This document shows positions 19,078-31,109 of a DNA stretch of 64,000 nt, piece by piece. The position numbers were made by a program, and so were the translations under genes. Below the pieces are notes generated by a model. The model made no database searches. It was not told where the DNA came from and saw only the letters and a program-made list of their open reading frames with translations. Location of the stretch: the NCBI GenBank assembly GCA_003244145.1, contig QHBM01000013.1:1-64000 (forward strand), given 5' to 3'. Within the stretch, counting starts at the first letter, position 1. Every line of letters begins with the position of its first letter. Source of the DNA: Chthoniobacterales bacterium. GTDB lineage: Bacteria; Verrucomicrobiota; Verrucomicrobiia; Chthoniobacterales; UBA10450.

Positions 19078-19989
19078 TCACGCCTTGACCTTCCCTTCAG
19101 CGCGCTGCTTGATCGCTCGCAGCCACATTCGACGAATGATGTCGCTGCCGGGATGAATAACGCGCCAGTAAATCACGAACCGGCGCAAGGCCGAGCTGTT
19201 GTTCGCGTAAATGCGCGTCTCAGTGGAAATAGTTGATCCACCGTGATCGTCCGGCCTGACGAGAAAATTCATGGCGGCGAGCGCCACGCCGGGCGGGAGC
19301 GTCCTCCGGAATAGCTCGGGCGTCAGGCCTCCTGATAGAGCACGCGTTCCGCGAGGAGCGGCGATAACAGTGCCAATGACTATCTCCCGCGGCGCTTCTT
19401 CGGCCAGAAGCACGAACGTTGTCTGCGTCGCAACGTCGAGCAGCGGTTTTTGCGCTGGTGGGTTCATAATGCTCTCCGGCCCCGTCTGGTAACAACTCCG
19501 GATGGCGATCAAAGTTCGAAAGAGGAAAATCTCGTCAGCGCGCACAGCGTGGATCGCGGCAAAGACAGCTTCAGGCGGGGCCGCGATATGAATGACGTGC
19601 CGCTCTCCGATTTGCCAGCGAGGCATCCAGTCATCAATCCTGGCGACAGGCGCGGACACCTTCTCCGCGCCGGTTGGGAGTAAGAGCGCAAGGATTAAGA
19701 GAAGCAGGCCGGCCGCGATACCTATTGCCGCTACGCGCCGAGTCTCAACGAAGAGAAACCCTATCGGCCGGATAAGCGACAGCAACCCGGCCAGGGTCAG
19801 GACAAGGCCGAAGTAAACCAGAAAAGAGTCCAGCATGTTCCCGGCGGCAAACTCCAGGAACACTCCGACCCCGACAGCTATTACCGCGATTCGTCTCGTC
19901 CTCAGCCCAAGCCATCGCATCGGTTTGATAACCGAAACCAAACCGGCGCTGATAAGAACAAAGCCGAGATAAATCAGAGCCGATTCCAC
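19078..19989 (-). CDS. membrane protein with duplicated N-terminal TM hairpin and C-terminal soluble domain (possibly SRPBCC-like)
   Basis: Two repeats YLGFVLISAGLVSVIKPMRWLGLRTRRIAVIAVGVGV / YFGLVLTLAGLLSLIRPIGFLFVETRRVAAIGIAAGL, then 'HVIHIAAPPEAVFAAIHAV…'. Confidence 0.6.
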   Translation of the reverse strand: MESALIYLGFVLISAGLVSVIKPMRWLGLRTRRIAVIAVGVGVFLEFAAGNMLDSFLVYFGLVLTLAGLLSLIRPIGFLFVETRRVAAIGIAAGLLLLILALLLPTGAEKVSAPVARIDDWMPRWQIGERHVIHIAAPPEAVFAAIHAVRADEIFLFRTLIAIRSCYQTGPESIMNPPAQKPLLDVATQTTFVLLAEEAPREIVIGTVIAAPRGTRALSGGLTPELFRRTLPPGVALAAMNFLVRPDDHGGSTISTETRIYANNSSALRRFVIYWRVIHPGSDIIRRMWLRAIKQRAEGKVKA

Positions 19990-20090
19990 CGGAACTATTC
20001 AGCGCTCTGTGAAAGCGGCAGGCAACCTAATTCCGTAGCCGTTCGTCGATCACCAGAACCGCGTCGTCAAAGCAGGCGACGCGTCCGGAG

Positions 20091-23000
20091 TTACTTCAAG
20101 TTATAGATCTCGACCAAGGCGACACCGCTGGCGCCGTTCTTGTCGACCAGGATCGCGGTGAATTGTCCCGGCGGCGCGAGCGCCGTGAAGATGCCCGATT
20201 CTTTCGGATTCGATAGCGCCAAGCCAGCGGCCGTCAGGTTCGCTGCCGCCACCGGATCGTCGGTCCAATTGTCGTTCGAGATCATGATCGTTCCGTTGGC
20301 GTTGTGCAGTTCCAGGGTAGGATCGGGCATGACGTTGTTTATCCCGAATTGAGTTAGCGAAGGTCCGAGGCCGCGCACTGCGATCCGGGTGGGGTTGGGA
20401 TTTCCACCCAGGGTAAAGCCGCCGATCATGACGTTGAGGCCGGTCTGGACAAAGCCGCGGGTGCTGATGTTAGCCAACTGCGAGTCGCTCGCCTGATTGT
20501 TGTCGTAGACTTCCACCAGGCCGATACCGGTGTCCGCGACTCCACCAGTCACTGCGCCGGTCAGGATCGCGGTGTAATTTCCGGGCGAGAGCGTGGCTAG
20601 GATGACTGATTCGCGATTGTCGGTCGGCTGGAAGATGGTGCCTTGGATCTGCGGTGCTTGCGGGCTGTTGATCCAGTCGTCGTTCGAGGTGATCAAAGCG
20701 CCATTAGGCCCGTGCAACTCCAGGAACGGATTGTGGAGGACGGCGGCATCTGGCACCCCGTTGTTGACCAGCGATGGTCCCATCCCGCGCAGGACGACTG
20801 CCTTGGGGCTGTTCCCGGTGATGATGAAGCCGCCGATCATGACTTTCTCCCCGGTATCCACCCGCAGCCGGGTGGAGATGTTCAAGGCCTGGGCCGGAGT
20901 CGGCGTAGGTGTGGCCGTTGGGCTAGGTGTAGGGCTCGGACTTGGGCTAGGTGTCGGCGTAGGCGTGGGAGTAGGTGTCGGCGTAGGTGTCGGGGTAGGG
21001 GTCGGCGTAGGCGCGTTGACTATTTGACCACCCGCGAGTGAGCCACTGCTGCCATTGAAGTTAGTGTCCGCCGTGTAGGTCGCGGTAACGGAGTGCGGAC
21101 TGCCGGCTACCGTAAGGCTAGAAGTGCTGGTCTGGGCCTGGCCGCCACTTAAAGTTACAGGAATCGCGGCCCCGCCATCGATGGCGAAGTTAACGGTGCC
21201 GGTGGGAGTTCCCGCACCCGGCGATACTGCGGCGACCGTGGCCGTGAAGGTCACGTTCTGCCCGCTCGCCGATGGGTTAGCTGATGAGGTGACGCTCGTA
21301 GTGGTATTGGCTTTGTTGACCGTCTGAGAGACGCTCGCATTGCTCGTAGTGTAGTTGCTGTCTCCCGAGTAGGTGGCTTTGATCGTATGCGCTGCGCTGA
21401 CACTTAGCGTTGAAATGCTGAACTGAGCCTGGTTGCTACTCAAGGTAACAGGGCTACCGGCGTTGACGCCGTCCACCTGGAACTGGACCATTCCAGTCCG
21501 CGTCGTCGTAGCGGGTGCATTGGCCGCCACGGTGGCCGTGAAGGTGACGCTCTCGCCAAAGACGGTTGGACTCTTCGACGTGGTGAGAGTCGTGGTCGTG
21601 GTGCCTTGCGCTATTGTGACCGATTCCTGGGCCACGCCGCAGGCGCCGGTTACACTGTTGTTATTGGCATCGCCGCTGTAAGTAGCAATCCAGTTGTAGG
21701 TCCCGGCTGCGGTCGGCGAAAAGCTGCCCGAGCCGTAGTTGTTGGCGTTGCCGTTGACCGGGATGGCCGCCGAGGTAAAGACCGCTGTGCCGGCGCAGGT
21801 GGCGTCGTTCGGTCCATAGAGCTTGAAGGTGATCGAGCCTGTCGGGCTAGCCCCGTTGGCGATGCTCGCCACATCGAAGACAGAGCTTCCAAGAGGTCCG
21901 TTCCCGGAAGCTGCCGTGGCTAGGTTGGGAGTTACCTTGGCTACTATCACCGATTCGTTCGCGTCGTTGCACGCTCCGGCTACGCCGTTGTTGTTCGCGT
22001 CCCCGACGTAGGTGGCAATCCAGTGATAAGTCCCGGCTGCTGCCGGCGTGAAATTGCCCGAACCATAAATGTTCGTGCCCGCCGTGACCGCGAAGGGCCC
22101 TGCCGTAAAGATCGCCGCGTTGCCGCAACTATTATCGTTTGGCCCATAAAGCTTGAACGTAATCGTCCCAGTATGGTTGAACCCGCCGCTCAGGGTCGCG
22201 CTGTCGGAGACCGTGCCGCCCACGGGAACCGTGCCCGAAGCGGTGGTCGCCAGACCCGGTGTAGCTTTACTCACGATGACCGACTCGTTGGGTGCGTTGC
22301 AGGCCGTCGTCACGGAAACATTATTAGCGTCGCCGCTATAGCTCGCTTTCCAGTAATAGGTCCCCGGCGCGGTTGCCTGGTAATTACCGGAAGAATAAGG
22401 CCCGGGTCCATTGACCGCGAAGGGCCCCGCAGTAAAGACCAGGTTGCCAGCGCCGCAGGCATTGTCGTTTTTGTAAAGCGTAAACGTGATCGTCCCCGTC
22501 ACGTTGTATCCGCCAGAGATGGTGGCGCTGTCGGAAACGTTGTTCCCCACGGTCGTGGCCGCGGAAGCCGTGGTGGTAACCGTCGGTGTAGCCTGGCTGA
22601 CTACGGTGTTTTCGTTCGCATCATTACAAACTGTCGCTATCGCCGCGTTATTGGGGTCACCGCTGTAGCTCGCGGTCCAGCGGTAGGTGCCAGGCGCGGT
22701 CGGAGTGAAGTTACCTGAGGTGGCGGTGTTACCGCCCGTGAGCGGAACCGTCGAAGTAAAGATCGCCGCGGCGACGCAGGTGTTATCCGCCGGTGCGTAA
22801 ACATTAAACGTCACAGTGCCGGTGGCATTGACTCCGCCACTAAGCGTCGCGGTATCGGTGACAACTGTTCCCACCGTCGTGGCGGCTGTGGAAACCTGGG
22901 TCACCATCCCGGTCGTCGCCGTATTATTCGTGAGCGTGAAGTCGGCGGAACTGTAGCCGGTCGCGCTGGCAAAGACGTGGTAGGTGCCGGCGGTGTTGTT

Positions 23001-26000
23001 GGCGGTGTTGTTGGCGGTAAAGGCCGGCGCCGTGACAATTCCGGACGCATCGCTTAATTGCGCATTGCTTACATTCGTGCCCGTATCGGCAAAGGTGCCG
23101 CTCGCTCCGCTGGCGGGTGCGGTGAAGGTAACCGAAACGCCGCTGATCACGTTTCCAGACTCCGACACGGTGGCTTTCAGTGCCGTCGTAAAATTGGTGC
23201 CGACCGCCGCGCTCTGCGGCGTCCCAGCGGTAGTGGTAATGATGTAGTTCGCCTCGATCGCGCCGATGTCGACTGTCGTGTTAACCACGCGCGCGAAGCC
23301 GACACCGCGTTGATCGACCGGCAGCGGCTCCGCTACGTCCGCATCGTTATCCAGGTCAAAGGTGTCGGCAGGTAACAGAGCATTGCTGCCGTTGTTAATG
23401 GCCGCGCTGCCAAGGGCAGGAAGGTGCGTTTGCGTAGGTCCGCCGTTGTTACCCAAAGCTCCGAGCTGCGGATTCACGTTCAATTGATTGTTGCCGCCGG
23501 TAACGTTCGCACCGGTGATATCGCCGATCAGGCTGAAGTCGGCGTTGACCGAGCCGGCGATGTCATGCGGCGTGGTGGTCGGGCTCCCACCTTTAAAGTT
23601 ACCAGAGACGATCGTGTTCTTCAGGGTAACCGTTCCGCTAAAGGCTCGGATACCTCCCCCGTCCCCAGTAGCATCGTTGTTATTGTCCGAGCGATTGTCG
23701 GATACGGTCACATTCGTCAGCGTCACTGTCGCGTTCGCAGCGGAAGCACTGTTCGTGTTGTAGAGACCGCCGCCATCCCCATTGCTGGTGTTCCCGCTGA
23801 TCGTGGTATCGACGATGTTCGCCGTCGCGACCCCAGAGTTAGCCGAGCCAACGTTGAGAATCCCGCCACCGGCTCCGGCAGAAATGTTCCCGCTAATGGT
23901 GCTAGTCAGGACGTTCAACGTGGCGGTCCCGTAATCGCCATAGTTGTAAATCCCGCCACCGTTTCCGTTCGCGCGGTTACCGCTGAAGGTGCAGTATTTG
24001 ACCGTCGCCGTCGCCGTGCCGCTCAGGTAGCCGCTGTTGAAGATGCCGCCTCCGCCGTCACCAGCAGCGTTACCGCTGAAGACGCAACTGGTGACGGTCA
24101 AGATGCCATGGTCATTAAAGATGCCGCCACCTTCATTGGCTGGGAACACGCCGCTGGCGCTGCCGTTGGCGATGGTGAGGCCAGAAATGTTTGCCGTCGT
24201 TCCGGGCGTGATCTCAAATACGCGGCTGGCATTGTTGCCACTAACCGTAACGACTGAGCCGCCCGGCCCTGTGATCGTCACGTTCTTGTTAATCAATAGC
24301 TCCGCCGACGTGAGCGTGATCGTACCGGTAAGCCCGGCTTGGAAATTAATCGTACCACCTGCGCAAACATCGAGCAGTGCCTGACGCAACGATCCCGCGT
24401 TCGCGTCATTCAGGTTCGTGACCGTGGCTGGATTGGCACAGAGCAGGGTGATGGTCGGGTCGGCCTTGCCACCCACGTTCGGATCATCGGTAAGAACGTC
24501 GGCGGCGAGATTGGTCCCTTTGACCGTTCCCTGGTTGGAGATCTGGGTTGTGTTTGCCGGCACCAGCGGATTCTCGACCTGGACCGAGAAGGTAACGACA
24601 ACCGTCTTCCCGGGTGGAATGTCGCCGATGTTCACGGCCGAACCTGAGTTGAGGTATTGAATCTTCGGATGATCGCTTGCCATGGCCCCTAAGGCATCGC
24701 CCGCCGCAGGAACGCGACGCTCACCCGTCGTCAGGTATCCATACATGACCTTGTCGCGGTCCTTGGCGTCATAAGCATCAGGCAGACCAAGGGCGTGACC
24801 CATCTCGTGCATGATCGCCGTGAGCAGGTCGACGCGACCGGCCGGCGCGCCGGCTGGATTGGTATAGCTGCGAGTAGCTGAGACAGACTTACCAAATCGC
24901 GAGTTATCGGCAGCGGTAGAACTAATGAACCAGCCATTGCCGCCGGCATTCCGGCTGACGCGAATGTGGTTGCCGGCAGTTTCGCCAAGTTTGAGACTTG
25001 GCAGATCGGCTACTTCAAAGCTTAGCCCGCGCAAGGTGGCGATCTGTGCGTTTGTTAATCCTGTAGCTGACCAACGTTCAACTGCAGCAGCGACCGTTGA
25101 GTCGAGTTGCTGTTGGTCGAGCGCGCTGGTGATACCCGAAAACTGACCAGATACGCCGCCAGGAGCGAGCAGTAGTGGGCAGCCCCCGCTGTTGCTGAAT
25201 GCCGGCGAGGTGTTACCGGCGATGACGAGCTGCTTTGCGGATGCTGCATTCTGAGGGGGTGGACCAACGTGATTTGAAACGCCAGGGTTCTGCCCCCGGA
25301 TGTAGTCGGCAACATTGCCGACGGTGTTGGCCGGTCCGGTGGTACTGTCCACAACGCCTGACGGGTCGTCGGCATAATCCGTTGCCGGAGTGAACCCAAC
25401 TATGGCGAACGAGCCGGAGGCCGTGGTTTGCGAGAACACGCGAATGGAACTTTGATGGCTCGTGCCGAGACTCCATGTTCCGGTGATGGTGTTGCCAGAA
25501 ATTTCCAGGCATGTATCCGTCGAGTCGGCCTGAGTACTAGTTCCTGACTCAATTGCGATAGCCGGATTAGCCGCGCCGGCGTTCTGATCCGGGTTGGTGA
25601 TCGTGTTGCCTTTAACAATCCAGGACACAATACTGCTATCGGGCGCGCCCCCGGAAATGATCACTATGCCCGAACCCTCGGGGTCGTGAATCGTGTTGCC
25701 CTGAATCGTCAGCTTGTGCGTGCCGGCGGAGTTATTGGTGATATCAATGCCGTCGCAGCCGGCGATCTGACAAGTCGAATTCGCATTGCCGGCCGTTCCG
25801 GTCGTGTTGTTTTCAATCAGGCCGGTCCATGTCCCCGAGGCGGTAGACCTGTTAACACCGATCTGGTTCGTGGCGCCGGCGTCCGGGTTTACGCCTACCG
25901 TGATGTTCGTGGTGTTATTGCGGACCTTGTAGGTCATGCCACCGGTGTTCGCCCCGGTGATGGAGATGGCTTGGTTACTGTTGGTGATGGTGTTGCCGTT

Positions 26001-29000
26001 GCCCGCGCCGGTGGCCGGTCCAATGTTGGCGATCATGCTGCTCGAGTTGGCCATATCAAGGCGGATGCCCTGAGCGTAGATCCGGTCGACCGTGCAGTTC
26101 GTGATCGTCGGACTCATCGTGGCGGCGTTGTGCGTCGCCAGGAAGAGACCGGAGTTGGCGGTGGTGTTGGAGGGTGTGCTGGCAGTGACGGGGAAGGTCG
26201 TGTTACTGAACGTCGCCGAGTCAACGTTCACCGTCAAAGCGCCGCTGCCGTTCTGCACCTCGAACTGGTCAGAGGCGTTGTCCTTGTAGAGGCCGCCGGA
26301 CACGGTCAGCGTGCCGGTGAGATTCGCGATCTGGACGCCGTCTTCGCCGACCTCGTTGCCGTTGCCGGTAGCGGTCACGTTCGTGAGCGTCAGGTTCGAG
26401 CCGCCGTTTACATCGATGCCGATCTGTTTGCTCCCCGTGGCGGTAACGTTATTGAGCGTTGCAGTTGTGACGGTCAGAAGGCTGATATTGGAGTTGCAGT
26501 TCGTCGGACCGTTCGTGCCGTTGAGCGCGTCACCGCACGTCGTCGCAGCGCCTAGATTGGCCGTTGCGTTGTTCGTGAAGTTCATGTTCTTGAGCGTAAC
26601 GTTGCTCGCACTACGGAAGTCCGCGCCCTTCGCCGAACAATTTTGAATCGTGCCGCCGCTACCAGCAGTCGTCCCCGTGCCGGTAACGCTGAAGGCACCA
26701 GAACCGGTGACGTTGAGCAACATACCGTTAGTCGTGCCGTTGACGTTGATTTTTTGGAAGGTCACGCCGCTGCCGCCTATTGTGGTGTTATCAATGTTCA
26801 CCGCGGCGGCCGACAAAGCAGTCGTTCCGCCGATGGTGTTACCACTGTTTGTAACGTTGACGGTGCCTCCACCGGTGGCAGTGAAGGCTGTGGTGCCGCC
26901 GGTATTCAGGGTCAAAGCTCCGGTCAAGTTGATCGTGCCGCCGCTGTTAGTGGTAAGTGATATCCCACCGTTAGAATTGGTAACCGATCCGGCATAGGTA
27001 ATTGTCGCCGTTGAGCCGCTCACATTGACGGCTGCCGCTGTCGCCCCCGAGGAAGCTCCCGCATTCATCGCCAGGGAGCCGCTCACGTTAGTAAGGAGAA
27101 TGTTATTGACCCCGCCGGTAGAGGAAACGCTATCGAACACCATCGCGACTGGTTGGCGGTTAGTGGTGTTGTTGAACCCGGTAATCTCCACGGCGCTGGC
27201 GGCAAGGGCACTGATGGTGCCGCTGGTCGACGTAACCGTTCCCGGAACCCCGGCAACAGTATTGGAAATTACAAGGGCTTTTTGCCCGCTGTCGGGCGAG
27301 ATATCGAGGTCGGCGAAGGTCACAGCCCCTGCGTTATTAATCAGAGAGACACCTACCCCGCCACTGCCGGTGACGTTTACATTGGCAAAGCTGATGCCGT
27401 TGCTCGCCGCGGCGACGTTAACGAGGATACCGGTCGAACCGCTGTTGTTAATAGTCGTCTGTCCAGTCACCACGGTCCTGCCGCCGCCCCCGACGCCGCC
27501 ATGGGTTAAGCCCTGGCCCCCGCTCTCGCTGATCGTCAACGTCCCGAAAGTAAAGGTATGCGCGCCAGCTGTAACATTCGCCTCCAGCCGCAGGCCCTCC
27601 TGGCCGCCGCCGCCGCCGCTGTTTGCGACGCCCACAGTTCCGATGGTGGTATTGCCGAAGCTCACGTCCACGTCTGAAGCGGTGACGAAGATGCCTTGGA
27701 TGGCAGAGTTGTTGATCGTGGTGCTGCCAAAGGAAACCGTCCCGTGAATGGTATCCAGCTTGAGGCCATGCTGGCCGGCGGCAGTGCTGGTAGATGCCAC
27801 CGAAACAAAGCCGCTGGCGGCCGCGAAGGTTCCATTCACTAGATCCAGCGCCTTGCCCGAGCCGCTCACCTGCACGTCAGGCGACGTGCTGTCGCCGATT
27901 AGAACCGTGCCGAAGGCGGTTCCAATAATCTTGGCCGCAGTCGTGTTGGCCACGTTAAGTCCGCGGATGGTGTTGCCAGTGCCCAAAGTGATGCCGCCGG
28001 TGACGATCGTTGGCCGTGCGGCGGTGTTCATCGCCGGTGGCGCGCCGCTGTCCGCTGGGAAGGTCAGTCCGGTGATATTCGTTGGATTGCTGTTGGCACT
28101 ATCATTAGCCAATGCGCTGGACGCGCCCTGCCCGATCAGTTTCTCGCTCGTCTTCAAAGTAACCGGGCCGGTGTAGTTGGTGGCGGAGCTGTAGAGGAAA
28201 ATATTGTCGCTCGCCGCATCCACACTGGTGACGGCGGCCAGGGTCTTGAACGGGCTGCCGAATCGCCCGTCGCCATTCGACGCTACGCTTGTATCGATAA
28301 ACCAGATACGGCCGGCGCCGATTGGGATCGTGACTGTGGCTTGCGCCGAGCCGAAGCCATTGCTGACACTGTAAACGATGGTGCCGTTGCTGTTGGCCGC
28401 GGCCGCAGTGGCTGGGTTGAAGGTGAACTTGCCGTTGCTCGAAATGGCGCCGTTCCCATTGGTGGCGCTGACAAATGCCGCCGTAATCTGGTCGCCCGTG
28501 TCATTACTCAACACGCTGAACTGCGAGGAGACTGAGGTATCGATGCCTACGTTGCGAATGAGCGTCGTCGGATAAGTCTCGTTATTCGCCCCTGGACGCA
28601 CACCGACTGCGAGAGAGACTGTCGCGGTGCTGCTGGCAGTCGTATTCGTGATCGTGTATTTAAATGAGTCGAGTCCGGTAAACGTGGCGGACGGCGGCGT
28701 GTAGTTGAAAGAGCCGTTGGCCAATACCTTCACGGTCCCACCGGCTGCGCTCGCTCCGTTAGTGTTACTCGCAACCGTTGTCTCAAGTCCCGTAGAAGGT
28801 CCGAAGCTCGATACCGTCGCAGCCGGTTGACCCGGCGTATCGTTGGCCAGGAGGTTCGGGCTGCTACCGCTTGCAATGGAAGTATTGATGGCGATGTGAT
28901 ACGGAATCGAGCCCGGCGAACTGTTGGATGGGATGCCGCCGGTCGGATCGTTCGCCGCGGTCGGACCTTCGTTGACGGTGAGAGTGAAGGACTGTTGCGC

Positions 29001-29783
29001 ATTCGGCGCGACCCCGTTGCTGGCGGTAAACGTGAGAGGATAGACGCCGCCCTGTCCGACTGCCGGAGTGCCAGAAAGCGTCGCGGTCCCGTCGTTGTTA
29101 TAGACGAAGTTCACGCCGGTAGGCAGGGTTCCCGTCTTGGTAATCGACGTCACGGTCGGGGTGCCGGAGGTGGTGATGTTGAAGGGTGTCGCGAGGACGT
29201 TCGCGGTGAACGTGACGTTGTCCGCGCTCGTGAAGGCCGGCGGCGCCTGCACGTCTAGGGTCACGATCGCGGTGTCGTTAGGCAGTTGGGTGTTGGTTAC
29301 CGTGTAAGTGAACGTGTCCGTGCCGGTAAAGTTGTTGGGCGGATTGTAATCGAAACTGCCGTTTGCGTTCAGCGTGACCGTGCCGCCCTGACTGGTCGCC
29401 CCACCTGCAATCGGAACGGCGGTTGGCGTAGGAACTCCCTTGTCATTAGCCAAAACGCCCGTCGCGCTGATCTGTAGCAAAGTATTCTTGACCGCGTTGT
29501 AGGCGTCGGGAAAGGCGAGAGGCGAGACCTTGTATGACCCCACGTCGGCTGTGTGCGCTGGCGCGGCATCGGTGAGTGAGACGGCCGTGGCGGTCTCCAC
29601 TCCACTGGTGTTCGTGATCGTGACTTTGTAATCGATCTGTCCGCCCGGCTGGGTGGACCCGCCGGGACCGCTCGCCGTCGTCGCTTCCTTCGTCGCCGTG
29701 ACCGTTGGCGCGGCGATCGCGAAAGACGGCATCACCATTACGCCGAGCAACGCAAGGGCGGTCAGTTGAGCTTTGATTTTCAA
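20091..29783 (-). CDS. giant secreted Ig-like repeat/adhesin-type protein (3230 aa) with right-handed beta-helix-like region and embedded zincin motif
   Basis: Signal peptide [24 protein letters not shown]; many Ig-like, cadherin-like and N/G/T-rich repeat segments; '[15 protein letters not shown]'; PT/PS linker; two C-terminal NISTR…GGF repeats. Single uninterrupted ORF of 9.7 kb. Confidence 0.9.
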   Translation of the reverse strand: MKIKAQLTALALLGVMVMPSFAIAAPTVTATKEATTASGPGGSTQPGGQIDYKVTITNTSGVETATAVSLTDAAPAHTADVGSYKVSPLAFPDAYNAVKNTLLQISATGVLANDKGVPTPTAVPIAGGATSQGGTVTLNANGSFDYNPPNNFTGTDTFTYTVTNTQLPNDTAIVTLDVQAPPAFTSADNVTFTANVLATPFNITTSGTPTVTSITKTGTLPTGVNFVYNNDGTATLSGTPAVGQGGVYPLTFTASNGVAPNAQQSFTLTVNEGPTAANDPTGGIPSNSSPGSIPYHIAINTSIASGSSPNLLANDTPGQPAATVSSFGPSTGLETTVASNTNGASAAGGTVKVLANGSFNYTPPSATFTGLDSFKYTITNTTASSTATVSLAVGVRPGANNETYPTTLIRNVGIDTSVSSQFSVLSNDTGDQITAAFVSATNGNGAISSNGKFTFNPATAAAANSNGTIVYSVSNGFGSAQATVTIPIGAGRIWFIDTSVASNGDGRFGSPFKTLAAVTSVDAASDNIFLYSSATNYTGPVTLKTSEKLIGQGASSALANDSANSNPTNITGLTFPADSGAPPAMNTAARPTIVTGGITLGTGNTIRGLNVANTTAAKIIGTAFGTVLIGDSTSPDVQVSGSGKALDLVNGTFAAASGFVSVASTSTAAGQHGLKLDTIHGTVSFGSTTINNSAIQGIFVTASDVDVSFGNTTIGTVGVANSGGGGGQEGLRLEANVTAGAHTFTFGTLTISESGGQGLTHGGVGGGGRTVVTGQTTINNSGSTGILVNVAAASNGISFANVNVTGSGGVGVSLINNAGAVTFADLDISPDSGQKALVISNTVAGVPGTVTSTSGTISALAASAVEITGFNNTTNRQPVAMVFDSVSSTGGVNNILLTNVSGSLAMNAGASSGATAAAVNVSGSTATITYAGSVTNSNGGISLTTNSGGTINLTGALTLNTGGTTAFTATGGGTVNVTNSGNTIGGTTALSAAAVNIDNTTIGGSGVTFQKINVNGTTNGMLLNVTGSGAFSVTGTGTTAGSGGTIQNCSAKGADFRSASNVTLKNMNFTNNATANLGAATTCGDALNGTNGPTNCNSNISLLTVTTATLNNVTATGSKQIGIDVNGGSNLTLTNVTATGNGNEVGEDGVQIANLTGTLTVSGGLYKDNASDQFEVQNGSGALTVNVDSATFSNTTFPVTASTPSNTTANSGLFLATHNAATMSPTITNCTVDRIYAQGIRLDMANSSSMIANIGPATGAGNGNTITNSNQAISITGANTGGMTYKVRNNTTNITVGVNPDAGATNQIGVNRSTASGTWTGLIENNTTGTAGNANSTCQIAGCDGIDITNNSAGTHKLTIQGNTIHDPEGSGIVIISGGAPDSSIVSWIVKGNTITNPDQNAGAANPAIAIESGTSTQADSTDTCLEISGNTITGTWSLGTSHQSSIRVFSQTTASGSFAIVGFTPATDYADDPSGVVDSTTGPANTVGNVADYIRGQNPGVSNHVGPPPQNAASAKQLVIAGNTSPAFSNSGGCPLLLAPGGVSGQFSGITSALDQQQLDSTVAAAVERWSATGLTNAQIATLRGLSFEVADLPSLKLGETAGNHIRVSRNAGGNGWFISSTAADNSRFGKSVSATRSYTNPAGAPAGRVDLLTAIMHEMGHALGLPDAYDAKDRDKVMYGYLTTGERRVPAAGDALGAMASDHPKIQYLNSGSAVNIGDIPPGKTVVVTFSVQVENPLVPANTTQISNQGTVKGTNLAADVLTDDPNVGGKADPTITLLCANPATVTNLNDANAGSLRQALLDVCAGGTINFQAGLTGTITLTSAELLINKNVTITGPGGSVVTVSGNNASRVFEITPGTTANISGLTIANGSASGVFPANEGGGIFNDHGILTVTSCVFSGNAAGDGGGGIFNSGYLSGTATATVKYCTFSGNRANGNGGGIYNYGDYGTATLNVLTSTISGNISAGAGGGILNVGSANSGVATANIVDTTISGNTSNGDGGGLYNTNSASAANATVTLTNVTVSDNRSDNNNDATGDGGGIRAFSGTVTLKNTIVSGNFKGGSPTTTPHDIAGSVNADFSLIGDITGANVTGGNNQLNVNPQLGALGNNGGPTQTHLPALGSAAINNGSNALLPADTFDLDNDADVAEPLPVDQRGVGFARVVNTTVDIGAIEANYIITTTAGTPQSAAVGTNFTTALKATVSESGNVISGVSVTFTAPASGASGTFADTGTNVSNAQLSDASGIVTAPAFTANNTANNTAGTYHVFASATGYSSADFTLTNNTATTGMVTQVSTAATTVGTVVTDTATLSGGVNATGTVTFNVYAPADNTCVAAAIFTSTVPLTGGNTATSGNFTPTAPGTYRWTASYSGDPNNAAIATVCNDANENTVVSQATPTVTTTASAATTVGNNVSDSATISGGYNVTGTITFTLYKNDNACGAGNLVFTAGPFAVNGPGPYSSGNYQATAPGTYYWKASYSGDANNVSVTTACNAPNESVIVSKATPGLATTASGTVPVGGTVSDSATLSGGFNHTGTITFKLYGPNDNSCGNAAIFTAGPFAVTAGTNIYGSGNFTPAAAGTYHWIATYVGDANNNGVAGACNDANESVIVAKVTPNLATAASGNGPLGSSVFDVASIANGASPTGSITFKLYGPNDATCAGTAVFTSAAIPVNGNANNYGSGSFSPTAAGTYNWIATYSGDANNNSVTGACGVAQESVTIAQGTTTTTLTTSKSPTVFGESVTFTATVAANAPATTTRTGMVQFQVDGVNAGSPVTLSSNQAQFSISTLSVSAAHTIKATYSGDSNYTTSNASVSQTVNKANTTTSVTSSANPSASGQNVTFTATVAAVSPGAGTPTGTVNFAIDGGAAIPVTLSGGQAQTSTSSLTVAGSPHSVTATYTADTNFNGSSGSLAGGQIVNAPTPTPTPTPTPTPTPTPTPTPSPSPSPTPSPTATPTPTPAQALNISTRLRVDTGEKVMIGGFIITGNSPKAVVLRGMGPSLVNNGVPDAAVLHNPFLELHGPNGALITSNDDWINSPQAPQIQGTIFQPTDNRESVILATLSPGNYTAILTGAVTGGVADTGIGLVEVYDNNQASDSQLANISTRGFVQTGLNVMIGGFTLGGNPNPTRIAVRGLGPSLTQFGINNVMPDPTLELHNANGTIMISNDNWTDDPVAAANLTAAGLALSNPKESGIFTALAPPGQFTAILVDKNGASGVALVEIYNLK
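20893..21018 (-). repeat. (Pro-Thr)n/(Pro-Ser)n linker-encoding low-complexity tract within the giant ORF
   Basis: Encodes [37 protein letters not shown]; hexamer-like gtaggc/gtcggc repeats on + strand. Confidence 0.9.
21600..22900 (-). repeat. tandem ~110-aa Ig-like repeats (four copies) in the giant ORF
   Basis: Copies carry 'D(S/T)A(T)…SGG…TGT(I/V)TF…Y…DN.C…TAPGTY.W.A.YSGD.NN…C' at ~330-nt spacing; boundaries approximate. Confidence 0.8.
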
Positions 29784-29884
29784 AGGGGCGTTAGATCAGT
29801 AATTTAGGGACCGGTCGGCGTAGTTTTTAAGGAAAAGGCGGAATCCTGTCGAGGATTTATTTTCGAGTCCGTTGAAGAGTTTTG

Positions 29885-30871
29885 TCATGCCTGCGACTTG
29901 AGTTCCGGCGTTTGAAAGGCCTGCTCGATCCGGCTCGCGTTGTCGAACGCTTCCCGCCAATAGACATCTTCCAAAAGAGCGGCATCGATCCAGCCGCGCG
30001 TGTCTTTTTCACCTGCTTCTCGGGCACCACGTAAAACCAGACCGCTCCGTCGGAGTACGACTGACCAAAAATTTCTCGCACCCGGTCGAATTCCCCGAGC
30101 GCGGTTTTGACTGCACTGGAAATCAGCGGCGTGGCGATTGCACTCTTCACATCATCCGTCCCGGCCAGGGCTGCGAAGGCCGGCAGGCCGCGCACAAAGG
30201 CGGCGGCAATTGGATACGCTGCTTTTGGATGCGCGCTGGACTTCACTAATTGCGCTTTCCATTTCGCGAAAGTTTCGCCTTCCGGCACCGCGGCCGCGCG
30301 CGCGTCACCAGTCCCGCGCATCGCCACTTCCAACGCAGCCGGCGTTTTGGTCGGGCGATTAATCAGCTTCAGCTCGCCCGCGTTTAAACTTCCCAGCGGA
30401 TCGTCCAATTGCTTCGCGATCGGATCGTAGCTGAGCGCATCGTGAGCAAATGCGATCTTCTCTTTGCTGCTCAGCTCGGCGAGACGCGCCGCGAAATCTC
30501 GCGGCGAAAGGGTTCTCGATCACATGGCCGCTCCCCTGCGCAACAAACGAAAGCGAATTCGCTTTCGCATAAAAGTTCGGGAAAGGCGCGCGCAGCAGCG
30601 CCTCCGAGAGCTTGGCAAAATCGGTCACCTGGACCAGCACGCGCATACCGCAGCCACTCTCCGGGTGGAAATGGCCGAGGACGGAAGCGCCCGTCAGCCT
30701 AACGACCGAGCTGTAGCTCGAGACGAAATCGAGGAGGTGCATCTCCGTCGCGTCGAACGAAAGAACGCCGGGCGTTTTCTCGCCGAAGGCGAAAAGCAAT
30801 TGGGGACGCAGAACGCTGCCGCAAACCAGCAATGACCCGACGCGGAGAAAAGAGCGGCGATCGGATATCAT
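29885..30871 (-). pseudogene. TAT-signal-like exported protein gene interrupted by two compensating frameshifts
   Basis: ORFs 30359..30871 and 29857..30408 plus a third segment join into one protein: MISDRRSFLRVGSLLVCGSVLRPQLLFAF…GHVIEN | LSPRDFAARLAELSSKEKIAFAHDALSYDPIAKQLDDPLG…VVPEKQVKK | DTRGWIDAALLEDVYWREAFDNASRIEQAFQTPELKSQA*. Confidence 0.75.
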
Positions 30872-30960
30872 TTAATAATTTTCGAGGAAAAGAAACGCGG
30901 AGAAGTTTGGTCATAGTTTTGCGGTCCAAGTCAAGCCTGTTTGAGACAGAAAAGCAGGGC

Positions 30961-31043
30961 CACGGATGAACACGGATGGGAAAACAACGGAACGGATGAC
31001 TGTCATCAGATTCCATCCGTGCAAATCCGTGTTACCCGCGGTT
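30961..31043. repeat. REP-like inverted-repeat (hairpin) element
   Basis: cacggatgaacacggatgg (30961-30979) is a near reverse complement of ccatccgtgcaaatccgtg (31013-31031), followed by ccgcggtt. Confidence 0.75.
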
Positions 31044-31109
31044 AAAATTCCTATCCATATCGCAAAATTGGAATTGCCAGAGAACACAAAACGAGCATCC
31101 TCGCGCCTA

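Noticed and set aside
20893-21018. GT-rich tract considered as a non-coding simple repeat
   Set aside because: In frame it encodes a PT/PS stalk inside an uninterrupted ORF, so the coding explanation is sufficient.
20140-29605. Many + strand ORFs (e.g. 20593..21027, 22023..22718, 25686..26555, 27025..27747) opposite the giant gene
   Set aside because: They are antisense to a single 9.7-kb ORF with a signal peptide and clear repeats; high GC and a repetitive Thr/Gly/Asn code suppress stops on the other strand.
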